This document shows positions 35,405 through 47,095 of a DNA stretch of 64,000 nucleotides, piece by piece. Both the position numbers and the translations under genes were made by a program. The notes under the pieces were generated by a model that saw only the letters and a list, made by a program, of their open reading frames with translations, had not been told where the DNA came from and did not search any database. The first letter of the stretch is position 1. The number at the start of each line of letters is the position of its first letter. The DNA is from Rutidosis leptorrhynchoides. Taxonomy: Eukaryota; Streptophyta; Magnoliopsida; Asterales; Asteraceae. The stretch is taken from positions 53,367,501-53,431,500 of the forward strand of contig NC_092339.1 of assembly GCF_046630445.1 (NCBI RefSeq). Direction: 5' to 3'.

Positions 35405-38400
35405 TGAAATGTCCCATTCTTATTGATTAAAAACGTTCCATATTAATTGATTTCGTTGCGAGGTTTTGACCTCTATATGAGACGTTTTTCAAAGACTGCA
35501 TTCATTTTAAAACAAACCATAACCTTTATTTCATCAATAAAGGTGTAAAAAGCTTTACGTAGATTATCAAATAATGATAATCTAAAATATCCTGTTTACA
35601 CACGACCATTACATAATGGTTTACAATACAAATATGTTACAACAAAATAAGTTTCTAGAATGCAGTTTTTACACAATATCATACAAGCATGGACTCCAAA
35701 TCTCGTCCTTATTTAAGTATGCGACAGCGGAAGCTCTTAATAATCACCTGAGAATAAACATGCTTAAAACGTCAACAAAAATGTTGGTGAGTTATAGGTT
35801 TAACCTATATATATCAAATCATAACAATAGACCACAAGATTTCATATTTCAATACACGTCCCATACATAGAGATAAAAATCATTCATATGGTGAACACCT
35901 GGTAACCGACATTAACAAGATGCATATATAAGAATATCCCCATCATTCCGGGACACTCTTCGGATATGATATAAATTTCGAAGTACTAAAGCATCCGGTA
36001 CTTTGGAAGGGGTTTGTTAGGCCCAATAGATCTATCTTTAGGATTCGCGTCAATTAGGGTGTCTGTTCCCTAATTCTTAGATTACCAGACTTAATAAAAA
36101 GGGGCATATTCGATTTCGATAATTCAACCATAGAATGTAGTTTCACGTACTTGTGTCTATTTTGTAAATCATTTATAAAACCTGCATGTATTCTCATCCC
36201 AAAAATATTAGATTTTAAAAGTGGGACTATAACTCACTTTCACATATTTTTACTTCGTCGGGAAGTAAGACTTGGCCACTGGTTGATTCACGAACCTATA
36301 ACAATATATACATATATATCAAAGTATGTTCAAAATATATTTACAACACTTTTAATATATTTTGATGTTTTAAGTTTATTAAGTCAGTTGTCCTCGTTAG
36401 TAACCTACAACTAGTTGTCCACAGTTAGATGTACAGAAATAAATCGATAAATATTATCTTGAATCAATCCACGACCCAGTGTATACGTATCTCAGTATTG
36501 ATCACAACTCAAACTATATATATTTTGGAATCAACCTCAACCCTGTATAGCTAACTCCAACATTCACATATAGAGTGTCTATGGTTGTTCCGAAATATAT
36601 ATAGATGTGTCGACATGATAGGTCGAAACATTGTATACGTGTCTATGGTATCTCAAGATTACATAATATACAATACAAGTTGATTAAGTTATGGTTGGAA
36701 TAGATTTGTTACCAATTTTCACGTAGCTAAAATGAGAAAAATTAACCAATCTTGTTTTACCCATAACTTCTTCATTTTAAATCCGTTTTGAGTGAATCAA
36801 ATTGCTATGGTTTCATATTGAACTCTATTTTATGAATCTAAACAGAAAAATTATAGGTTTATAGTCAGAAAAATAAGTTACAAGTCGTTTTTGTAAAGGT
36901 AGTCATTTCAGTCGAAAGAACGACGTCTAGATGACCATTTTAGAAAATATACTTCCACTTTGAGTTTAACCATAATTTTTGGATATAGTTTCATGTTCAT
37001 AATAAAAATCATTTTCCCATAATAACAACTTTTAAATCAAAGTTTATCATAGTTTTTAATTAACTAACCCAAAACAGCCCGCGGTGTTACTACGACGGCG
37101 TAAATCCGGTTTTACGGTGTTTTTCGTGTTTCCAGGTTTTAAATCATTAAGTTAGCATATCATATAGATATAGAACATGTGTTTAGTTAATTTTAAAAGT
37201 CAATTTAGAAGGATTAACTTTTGTTTGCGAACAAGTTTAGAATTAACTAAACTATGTTCTAGTGATTACGAGTTTAAACCTTCGAATAAGATAGTTTTAT
37301 ATATATGAATCGAATGATGTTATGAACATCATTACTACCTCAAGTTTAGTAGGTAAACCTACTGGAAGTGACAAGAAATGATCTAGCTTCAAAGAATCTT
37401 GGATGGCTTGAAAGTTCTTGAAGTAGGATCATGACACAAAAACAAGTTCAAGTAAGATTTTTACTCGAATTAAGATAGTTTATAGTTATAGAAATTGAAT
37501 CAAAGTTTGAATATGAATATTACCTTGAATAAGAAAGATAACCTACTGTATATAACAAAGGTTTCTTGATCTTAGATGATTACTTGGAATGGATTAGAAA
37601 GCTTGGAAGTAAATTAGTAAACTTGAAGGGATTTTTGAAGTGTTCTTGAAGTGTTCTTCCTATGATGATTATAGCTTGATTCTTGAAGTGATTTTTGATG
37701 AAGATGATGATTAACTACTGGAAAAATACGTTCATAATAGTGTGTGTGTGTTGAGAGAGAATTAGAAAGAGAATTGGAAGTGAAATGGAGTGAATGATGA
37801 GTGGTAATTGGTGAGTGGTGAGTGGGGTTAAAAGGAGTTCTAGTTAGTTGACTAGCTCATGGTAGAAGTTAAAATTGATTAGTCATACATGACATAATCA
37901 AGAGTGGAATCCCATGCTAGTTCCTATTGGTATATACCCATAGTAAGTACGTTTTGAAGCTGTGTATAATACGGGTAAGAATACGACTAAAATTCTTGAT
38001 GAAAGAAAAGAATGGGAAAGTAACTGTAACGATTTTCGTTAAGTATGAGTGTTTTGATATATGTCTTGAAGTCTTCCAAAAGTATTTTAATACATCTAAA
38101 TACACTACATGTATATACATTTTAACTGAGTCGTTAAGTCATCGTTAGTCGTTACATGTAAGTGTTGTTTTGAAACCTTTAAGTTAACGATCTCAATTAA
38201 TGTTGTTAACCCATTTTTATTATATCTAATGAGATGTTAAATTATTATATTATCATGATATTATGATATATTAATATATCTTAATATGATATATATACAT
38301 TTAAATGTCGTTACAACGATAATCGTTACATATATGTCTCGTTTCGAAATCCTTAAGTTAGTAGTCTTGTTTATATGTATATAACTCATTGTTAATATAC

Positions 38401-38653
38401 TTATGGAGATACTTACTTATCATAATCTCATGTTAACCATATGTATATCCATATATATATCGTCATGTCGTTTTTACAAGTTTTAACGTTCGTGAATCGC
38501 CGGTCAACTTGGGTGGTCAATTGTCTATATGAAACATATTTCAATTAATCAAGTCTTAACAAGTTTGATTGCTTAACATGTTGGAAACATTTAATCATGT
38601 AAATATCAATATCAATTAATATATATAAACATGGAAAAGTTCGGGTCACTACA
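35405..38653 (-). repeat. Tekay 5' LTR (right copy, 3249 bp)
   Basis: Ends and length match 25557-28806. GTTGG follows at 38654. It serves as promoter and leader for the minus-strand element. No gene inside. Confidence 0.97.
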
Positions 38654-38658
38654 GTTGG
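38654..38658. repeat. Target site duplication of Tekay element, right copy (GTTGG)
   Basis: Partner of 25552-25556. It lies inside the Athila coding sequence. Confidence 0.95.
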
Positions 38659-40430
38659 TATGGTTTAACATAAGGTTTAGCCTTAACTGTGTTATCTTCA
38701 TTAACCTTTTCAACTACCGGTTCTTTTTCCTTATCTTGTTCAGATTGTGGTTCTTGTGGAGTAGGAATAGCTTCATCAGAAGTTAGAGGTATTTCAGGTG
38801 GTTTAAGTGTTGTACCACTTCTTGTGGTAATGGCTTTAGCTGTTTCATTCCGGGGGTTAGCATTTATATCACTAGGTAAACTTCCCTGTTTTCTTTCACC
38901 TATTAACCTTGCTAGGTTACTTACTTCTTGTTCCAAGTTTTGAATAGAAGCTTGTTGATTTCTAAATGCTTGAGCATTTTGTTCATTGGTTTGTTTCTGA
39001 GATGTGAAAAACTGCGTTTGAGTTTCAACTAGCTTTGTCATCATATCTTCTAAATTCGGCTTTTTATCATCGGTTTGTGGTGGTTTGTTTTGAAAATTAG
39101 GTCTTTGCTGGTTGTAAGTATTATTGGATACTTGTTGATTGCTAGAACCTTGTTGGTTGTTGTATGGAATATTTCGGTTATAATTCTGATTTTGATTGTA
39201 AATCGGCCTTGGCGGTTGATAATTATTCTGATAATTATTTCCAGGCCTTTGGTTTATGTATGAAATATTCTCTCTTTATTCCATTGTTAATTCAATACTG
39301 AGACAATCTTTTGTCAAATGTGGTCCTCCACACTGCTCACAACTAATTCGTATTGAGTGAATATCCTTAGTCATCTTTTCCATTCGTCTCTCGACAGCAT
39401 CTATCTTTGCGGAAATGGAATCTAAGTCGTGGCTAGAATCGGCTCTAGCTGCTTTAGATGATCTAACGATATCTTTTTCTTGGTGCCACTCATGTGAGTG
39501 GGAAGCAGTGTTATCAATAATTTTATAAGCATCAGTTTCGGTTTTCTTCATAATGAAACCACCAGCTGCTATATCGATGTCTTTTCTTGTAGTGATGTCG
39601 CATCCTTGGTAGAATATGTGTACTATTTGACAGGTATCTAAACCATGTTGCGGACATCCTCTTAATAACTTTCCAAATCTTGTCCACGCCTCATATAGAG
39701 TTTCATTTGGCTTCTGTGTGAACGTAACAATTTCTCCTTGAAGTCTTACGGCTTTAGATGCCGGAAAGAATTGTTTAAGAAATTTTTCAACTAAAACGTC
39801 CCATGTATCAATCGCCCCTTCAGGTAATGATTCCAACCAATCTTTGGCTTCTCCCTTTAAAGTCCAGGGAAATAACATGAGATATATCTGTTCATCCTCA
39901 ACTTCTCTTATTTTAAATAGAGTGCAGATCCTATTAAAGGTACGAAGATGTTCATTTGAATCTTCCTTCGACGCACCACTAAATTGGCATTGATTAGTCA
40001 CCATGTGTAGAATTTGTCATTTGATTTCATAATCTGGCGCATTAATGTCTGGATGAGTAATTGCGTGACCTTGGCCAGTACGTTTAGCTCTCATTCGGTC
40101 TTCCATACTTAAAGGTTCTAGATTCTCCATAATTGAATTTGTTGAATCGAAATCACTAGAGGATTCTGATTTAATGGTTCGTTCCTCAACAATCTCTGTT
40201 TGAATGATTGGTGGTTCCGGAGGAAAATTTAATGGTTCAGGATCTATGAATCGTCCCTGAATATTCTCCGGATTCTCAATTGTGAGGTCGGGTTCAAAAA
40301 ATGAATTATCGGAAATTTGAATTGGAGTACTTGGTCGACTGGATGACGATTCTAAAGAAAAATCAACGGCGGTAATATTTGCTAAATGTCTTGATCTAGT
40401 TACAGGTGGTGAACGTCTTGCTCGGTGCAT
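38654..40430 (-). pseudogene. gag: Athila gag, two stops, cut by the Tekay insertion
   Basis: ATG at 40430 (MHRARRSPPVTRS). A Ser/Pro/Glu-rich N-terminus is followed by TGA at 40017, then the capsid core (FSGASKEDSNEHLRTF, FPWTLKGEAKDWLESL, FFPASKAVRLQGEI, YEAWTRFGKLLRGCPQHG), which is diagnostic of Athila. A CCHC-like knuckle (CEQCGGPHLTKDC) lies near 39320. TAA at 39276 replaces a probable Gln, after which an Asn/Gln/Tyr-rich stretch and a coiled segment (ASIQNLEQEVSNLARL) lead to KPYVKPYQ, where the insertion breaks the frame; it resumes at 25551. All parts lie in one frame. Confidence 0.9.
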
Positions 40431-41988
40431 TCACTGAATATCCTATTAGTTTTTAAAAGGAAAGAAAAATTATATAAGTTATCCAATTAATAGACTTTTC
40501 TGATTTTGCCCATGTTTCGAATAGCCAAAAGATGCAGCAGAGGGGCAGGATTCGTCTGGTCTCAATATAATTGAGGACTGTTTGGCTCCAATAACCCGGT
40601 CCACGTACAAATCCAACTATTACTACGAACCAGAAAATTTTGATGTCTATCAATTTAACCACTTAAAATAAATTTTCGTAATTTTAAGAAATTTAGATAA
40701 GAAGTAGAATAAAGATCTATGTCCTAAAAACTAGAATAGCGAGAAATAAGAAAGAAAAAGAGCGCGTCGAAAAAGAAAAGGGTTGAAAAATAAAAGGCGT
40801 CGAAAAATAAGAAATAATAAAAAAAAATGACTTATAGAACTTAAAAACACTCGACTAACCCAACCTTATTACTATCACTAACTTAAAATTATAATCGCAA
40901 ATTGAGATTACTAATTGGAATGATAATTGATACATAGGTAAAAGGTATCTAAAAATATTAAAGCTTACAAGTAAAACTATATCCTAAATGGAAATAACTA
41001 AAAAAAAAAAAACACTAAAATTTAAAAAGGCGTCGCAAAATTCTAAAGCACCTAGATCTTAGTCTAAAGAAAAAGCACTTAAGGGATTTTACGACAAAGC
41101 CTAAAAATCTATAAATAAAAATAACTATGGCAAAAATTAAGTTTAAAACTAAAAACTAGCGAAAAACACAAATATTACGCTAAAACAATTAAAAAGGGAC
41201 AAAATATAAAAATATACTAAAAGTTGTAAAAAGTACAATTTTTATAAAAATATTATTTTTATATTATTTATTTTATAAAACTATTAATTTTACAATTTAA
41301 TTAAACTAAATAAACTAAATATATAAATTAAATAAATAACTAAACAATTAAATAAACTAAACTTAATTAATTAAAAAGTAAAACCTAATTAGGGTTTTTA
41401 ATTATTAATAATAATAATTACACCGTAATTAATGCCTGATTAGGGTTCTGTGTACCCGTGTCAGAGTGGCTCCGTGAGTCGCGGTTCTAGAAGCTGAAAA
41501 ACTCCGCAAGTCGCGGGGTTCGAAATTTCAGATTAGGTGCAGGCCAAAAATCGTTCGTTTCAGTTTTTTTTATATATATTTTCTGTTTAAATATTTAAAT
41601 AAAATATTTATAAAAACTAAATAAAACTTATGTTTTAAAAACTAAAATAAAAATAGAAATACTTTATAATTTTATAAAAATAACAATCTAAAAAAATAGA
41701 TTTATATATATTTATTTATTTTTTTCAGTTTTTTTTAAATTTTTTTTATATTTTAAATAAACACAAAATATTTAAATAAAACTTATATTTTTTATAAAAT
41801 AAAAATAAAGAAACTTTATAAAACTTAAATATTTAACAAACTCTTAAAAATATTTATATTTTTGTTTTCTTTTTATATTTTCGAATATTTAAAACGTATT
41901 TTTACAAAAGCGTATTTTTTTATAAAAGTAAAAAATAAAATTTTTTTTTTTATATTAGCGTTGCGCTTCCGGCTTTTAAGCTAGATGT
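40431..41988 (-). other. Athila 5' leader (non-coding)
   Basis: 1.56 kb between primer site and gag, very AT-rich, with two divergent copies of the GC palindrome at 41470-41484 and 41502-41517. A 69-codon frame at 40453-40662 has no recognisable motif. I see no gene. Confidence 0.65.
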
Positions 41989-42006
41989 TCCCCGGCAGCG
42001 GCGCCA
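41989..42006 (-). promoter_or_regulatory. Primer binding site (tRNA-Asp type) of Athila
   Basis: Minus strand TGGCGCCGCTGCCGGGGA differs by one base from the complement of the plant tRNA-Asp 3' end, as expected for Athila. It is eight bases from the LTR. Confidence 0.85.
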
Positions 42007-42014
42007 AAAATACT

Positions 42015-44031
42015 TGATGTCAAAGCTATGGGGTATAAAATACAATTAAATTTTACAAGGAAATACTATTAAATACGATACAATTTTACACAAGATATTT
42101 ATTTATTTAGAGAATGGATATACTTAAACCTTGCTACAACACTTATAGGCAGTGTACCTAATCGTACAGTAGTGTAGTTTTTAGTAAGTCCGGTTCGTTT
42201 CACAGGGAAAATCTTTTAATCAAAGCTTAACGCTATATTAGTTTAATTTATAAAAATACAAATATAAAAATACAAATATATATATAAGTAATATTATTAT
42301 TATAAAGGGGGGTTTTTACCGTTTAATGACCGGTTTGTCGATTTTAAAACTTTAGTTGCAGTTAAAACAAAATGTAAAAATATTAAATAAATAAAAGACT
42401 TAATTTAAAGCGTAAAGTAAATAACGATAATGAAATTGCGAATAATAAAAGTGCGATAAAATAAACTTGCGATAATTAAAAAGTACGATAATTAAAAGTG
42501 CAATTAAATACAATAATAATAAATAAAAATGCGATAATTAGAAGTGCAATTAAATATAAAATAAAGGAAATAAAATATGAAATAAAAGAATTATGCTTAT
42601 TTAAACTTCCGTAATCATGATGTTTGACGTGTTGATTTTAGTTTTATGCCCATAGGTTAATTGTCCTTTGTCCTGGATTATTTAAATGTCCGTCTGGTTT
42701 TTGTCCATAACAGTCCATCAGTCATAAATATAAAGTGCGAGTGTCCTCGTCAAATTATCCTTATACCCGAAGTTTAAATATTCCAACTAATTGGGGACTT
42801 AAACTGTAACAAGATTTTAATACTTTGTTTAATAATTACACCAGGATGTCGACTGAGTGTAACCCAAGGTTTTAATACTTTGTTATCAATTATGCCAAGT
42901 GTCCTTGTACATAATTTCACCCCTGTTTTAATAATTCTAGTGGCTATTAATTCATTCCCGTGTCCGGTTAAATGAACGATTATTCGTACATATAAATAAC
43001 CTGCCCATCGTGTCCGATCGAGTGTATATGGTTATTTATAGGGACGTCCAATTATAAATCTTTATATTAAAATTAACAAATTATCATTTAGTTAAACAAA
43101 TATAAAACCCATTAATAGCCCATAGTCTAATTTCCACAAGTGTCGTTCTTTTGTCCAAACCCCAATTATGGTACAAAGCCCAATTACCCAATTTTAATAA
43201 TTAGCCCAACATCATGATTACTTCGGATTAAATAAGCATAATAATAACTTAGCTACGAGACATTAAATTAAAAAGGTTGAACATAACTTACAATGATTAA
43301 AAATAGCGTAGCGTTACACGGACAGAATTTCGACTTACACCCTTACAATATTCGCTAACATACCCTTATTATTAGGATTTAAAATTAAAATTAAAATTAA
43401 AATATAAAAATATATATATATATATATTACGTATATATTGAGAGAGAGATAGATTAATGATATTTTGATCGATCAAACTGCGTTTGCTTTTATAGGCAGT
43501 TTCATTTTTTGGGGCTCCGCGAGTCGCGGCCCTCTCATTCCTCAAACTCCGCGAGTCGCGGAGATATCAAATCCAGCTCACAAAGCCTTGGCTCCTAGCT
43601 TGCCGACGGATTTAAATATAAATATAATATATAAATAATTATAAGAATTATTTAAATATTATATTATATTTATGTGCATAGTTGACTTGTAATTTTTAGT
43701 CCGTTGCGTCGAGCGTTGAGAGTTAACTTATGTCCCAGTTCCGGATTTTCGAACGTCCTTGCGTACTATTTTATATCTTGTACTTTGCGTTTTGAATCTT
43801 GTACTCTTGTAATTTCGAGACGTTTCTTATCAATAATTGGAACCTCTTTGATTGTATTTTGTACTTTTGAACTTTTTGGTCGTTTGCGTCTTCAATTCGT
43901 CGAATCTGTCTTTTGTCTTCACCTTTTATTATTTAAACGAATATCACTTTTAAATAGAACAATTGCAACTAAAAGGTTGTCTTTCTTGAGGAATAATGCT
44001 ATGAAATATATGTTCGTTTTTAGCATTATCA
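42015..44031 (-). repeat. Athila 5' LTR (right copy, 2017 bp)
   Basis: Pairs with 13868-15925 and is followed by CATAT. GC-rich palindromes at 43513-43531 and 43547-43563. The TA tract is only about 18 bp here. Confidence 0.95.
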
Positions 44032-44036
44032 CATAT
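44032..44036. repeat. Target site duplication of Athila, right copy (CATAT)
   Basis: Partner of 13863-13867. Confidence 0.93.
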
Positions 44037-44870
44037 ATTACATGAATTCCATTAAACTAGACAAACAAGCCATAACCACAAGCCTCTGATTGTATACTAA
44101 TTAATGATACAATTACAAAGGTAGGACAAGAATGTTAGAATACAGCAAGAATACAAAGTTACCATTTTTGGGTAACTTTGACTTTTGGGATCAGAAGTCA
44201 ACTTCATCTTTTCCCTTTTTAAGAAGATCACAAGACAGCAAATGGATCAAGTTTTCAACGGATATATGTCAAACTCAACAGTCAACATAAACAGCCTTTT
44301 TCCCTTTAGAATAAAGTGGTTCCAAAAGTAACAATGGAGCCTAACTTCATTAGGAAATAGGTGTTAGAGGTTTTATGTATAAAACCACACTTTGCAAATG
44401 TAAAAATATAATACAATTGTATCAATCCAAAATTCATGAATAAACTGATCACTACATACAATTACAATCTTTAATTCTCTTAAATTAACAAAGAAAAACA
44501 GGGAAATAAGAATACCATCTTAGGTGTGATAACTAGCTGTCAATATGCAGATCTGAACTCATTAATAGTTACTGTTCCATACTTCCACATACACCCGATT
44601 ATACATACAGAATCCTATAAACCAAGGATCTCATTAGTCTCAACTGAATGAGTTGCACCATCTATGATGATCTCATTAGGTAACTCCGTATTCACATGTC
44701 AACTCCGAGCGCTGAAAGAAGCTCACTATATGGTTTGGTGTTGATTTTTGTTGGTATGGTGTTGATTCTAAAGATCAAAACACTTGTTTTTATGATTTTT
44801 TTTTAAATGGTAATAATTTTGATCCAACTTTCAAAAATGGAAAAAAGGAAATTTCGTTGCAAAAATGGTA

Positions 44871-45020
44871 AAATCGAAGTTTGGAACTTCGGTTTTGCCA
44901 TTTCCAAAGTTTTAAACTTCGGTTTTGGGTGGCCTGTCAGCAGAAACCCTAATCCGAAGTTTGGAACTTCGGTTTTGCAGGTAAACAATAAAACCGAAGT
45001 TTCAAACTTCGGTTTTGCAG
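44871..45020. repeat. Cluster of CCGAAGTTT-AAACTTCGG palindromes
   Basis: ACTTCGGTTTT occurs at 44886, 44916, 44966 and 45006, each preceded by its inverted partner or a decayed form. The best copies can fold into perfect hairpins of about 9-10 bp. Open frames crossing it on both strands are a by-product of the repeat. Confidence 0.85.
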
Positions 45021-45031
45021 TCTGCATCATC

Positions 45032-45089
45032 AGTCTCAATTATGGACTGAAACCTGCAGCCCTAGTCTCAATTATGGACTGAAACCTGC
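45032..45089 (+). repeat. 26-bp direct repeat
   Basis: The 26-bp unit starting AGTCTCAATTATGGACTG occurs at 45032 and 45064, 32 bp apart, with no mismatch that I see. Confidence 0.9.
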
Positions 45090-45269
45090 TAACCTATCAT
45101 GTCAAAAACTGATTTATCATCTTTTTTCATTTATTTATATCACCCTTATCATGGACTCAAACACAAACATCACCAAGAACACAATTCAAGCATTTCAAAG
45201 TCAGTTTCAAACACCAACAACACAATTTAAACTAATCTTAATCAGTTTCATACATCAACAATTACAAAA

Positions 45270-47095
45270 ATGTCTATAATTCGTCCATTTATGGTTCATT
45301 TTCTTTGGGGAGGCCAAATTTCATTCCAAAATGGTTGGCTACTGGTGATAACACAACGATTAGAAGGAGTTTTGTGTTGAACACCAAGGCTAACTGTATG
45401 CAGTTAAACCAAATGGCGTATAATTATGTAGGTGTGAGTCAAAGATCACACACGTTAAAAATGTTCTTGTGGGTTCTTTTCAATGGAAATGAATGGAAAA
45501 GTGAACTTACTGATGATAACACTTTGGAAACAATATATTTTTATTCTCAGAATGATCTAAATTATGAGGCTCAAATTGAAATTAAGTTTGAGGAAGTTTT
45601 TTCAACAACCCAAGGTTCGGGTTATATGAATCTTATTCAAACTTTGGAGGGTGGTCCATCAACATCAAACTACCATTTGAATGATGTTGAAGATGAACAA
45701 GAACGAAGAGATGAAGTAGAAAATGTAGTAGACCCAGATGATGGTATGTCTACTGCAACTGACAATAATGTTTCTGATTATAGCGTTGAAGATAATGTTT
45801 CCGGTGACGAAGGTAGAGAGGAGCAAGTGGAACCACAAATGGAGCCTGCCCCAATGTTCACGTTTCGGGTTTGTTAATGAAGGTGAGGGTAGTAATAGTT
45901 TTCCATTCGATGACGACCAAGAAGCTTCATGGGTTTTTTATGATAAGGAGATCGGTATTATTTCCAAAGGAATGGTGTTCCAGAACAAAGCCGAACTTAT
46001 ATATGCTGTTCGAAAATGGAATATACACCATAATAGAGAAATAGTTGTTACACAAAGCAAGCCAGGTTATTGGCAAGCACATTGTAGAACAACGAGCTAA
46101 AGTTATAAGGGTCCACAAGAAAGATACCATTGTGGCTGGAGTGTTAGTGGTTCGTCTCACAATCGATTGAAGGTATGGAAAATAACAAAATGGAAAGATG
46201 AACACATGTGTTATGGACACGTATCCGAAAACAACAATCGTTGTTTAACCTCTAGCTTAATTGCTACTGAAATTGAACATCAAATATGTTTAAACGTTGC
46301 TTATCCTATTGCCAACATCCAAACCCAAATAAAAAATACATGTCATGTGGATGTCCGTTACGGCAAAGCATGGAATGCTAGGCGTATTGTAATTGAACGA
46401 TTGTTTGGAACTTGGGAAAGTAACTTTATTCATTTACCAAATTATATACTCCCTCCGTCCCAATTAGATAGTCCTGTTTTTCCATTTTGGGATGTCCCAA
46501 ATTAATAGTCCACTTCCATAAATGGAAAGGAAAGAAGATATTTGATTAGTGGATTTGGAGAGAGAAGATATTTCATTGGTGGAGAAATGAAGTTAGTGGG
46601 ATTTCCTAAAACTGTGTGCCCTTTTGTCTGGGGACTATTAAATTGGGACGGAGGGAGTAAATGAATTAGTTACTACCAATCCAGACACAATTGTTGTGTT
46701 TGAAAATGGACCAGAAATTGAAGAAGGTTTCGACACCTTTAAATTAGTGTTTTGGGCATTCGGTCCAGCCATTAAAGCGTTTAAAATGTGTATTTCAATG
46801 ATTTGCATCGATGGCACCCATTTGAAAGGTAGGTATAAGGGTAAATTGTTAACAACGGTTACAAAATATGCTAACAATCAAATTTTACCCATTGCCTTTG
46901 CCCTAGTTGATGAAGAAAATAACGAAAGTTGGGTTTGATTTTTGCAAATGCTCCAAGAAAATGTTATTGGAAACGAAAAGTTTTATGTCATCTCTGATCG
47001 ACACCCAGGTATCTTACATGCAATGGGTGCTCAAACATATGGTTGGGAACATAGGTACTGCTTGCGCCACATTCGTAGCAACTTGTTGGGCAAAT
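45270..47095 (+). pseudogene. MULE (Mutator-like) transposase, broken and truncated
   Basis: Likely start ATG at 45270 (MSIIRPFMVHF). Frame changes occur near 45335 and 45855. There is an acidic linker (45690-45840), a stop TAA at 46098, then the Cys/His region and the DNA-binding-like part (WKITKWKDEHMC). A MITE interrupts at 46447. The transposase core follows: first catalytic Asp in CIDGTHLKGRYKGKLL (about 46805), then ALVDEENNESWV with TGA at 46936 where Trp is expected, and the second Asp in VISDRHPGIL (about 46996). The His/Cys motif (HRYCLRHIRSNL) precedes loss of the C-terminus at 47095, where a gypsy LTR begins. The third acidic residue is therefore missing. It is inactive. Confidence 0.85.
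46449..46657. mobile_element. Stowaway-type MITE (209 bp) inside the MULE coding region
   Basis: Terminal inverted repeats CTCCCTCCGTCCCAATTAGA and the near-complement at the other end, flanked by TA at 46447-46448 and 46658-46659. These are the standard Stowaway ends and target site. Removing the MITE and one TA restores the transposase frame across NYINELVTT. Confidence 0.96.

Larger units (their letters stand above)
25557..38653 (-). mobile_element. Tekay-type chromovirus with F-box and acidic accessory genes
   Basis: Complete 13.1-kb Ty3/gypsy element. LTRs are 25557-28806 and 35405-38653; duplication GTTGG; iMet primer site; then on the minus strand an acidic ORF, an F-box ORF, gag, pol with a C-terminal chromodomain-like segment, a polypurine-like tract and the 3' LTR. 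In the first about 480 aligned LTR bases I count eight substitutions, suggesting a moderately recent insertion. Gag-pol has three stops, each a CAA/CAG to TAA/TAG change. The two accessory ORFs are open. It landed in the gag-pol junction of Athila. Confidence 0.96.
13868..44031 (-). mobile_element. Athila-type Ty3/gypsy retrotransposon, complete but split
   Basis: Two LTRs of about 2.0 kb (13868-15925 and 42015-44031), a 5-bp duplication CATAT, a primer site resembling the tRNA-Asp site used by Athila, then gag, pol, a 138-codon ORF and an env-like ORF, all on the minus strand. Removing the 13.1-kb Tekay insertion leaves about 17.1 kb, which is long for Athila mainly because of extended non-coding leader, intron-like and tail regions. 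Coding regions have stops but the LTRs differ little outside a TA microsatellite. It is inactive as it stands. Confidence 0.94.
44037..45269. other. Unclassified flank upstream of the MULE pseudogene
   Basis: No gene seen. It contains the CCGAAG palindrome cluster (44871-45020) and a 26-bp direct repeat (45032-45089). It may include the 5' terminal region of the MULE, but I could not find a terminal inverted repeat. Confidence 0.5.

Noticed and set aside
40453-40662. 69-codon minus-strand ORF in the Athila leader
   Set aside because: Hydrophobic by AT-rich composition, no family resemblance; kept as leader.
44803-45082. Repetitive ORFs on both strands (NFGFG-type wording)
   Set aside because: Produced by the palindrome cluster; no start context or conservation.
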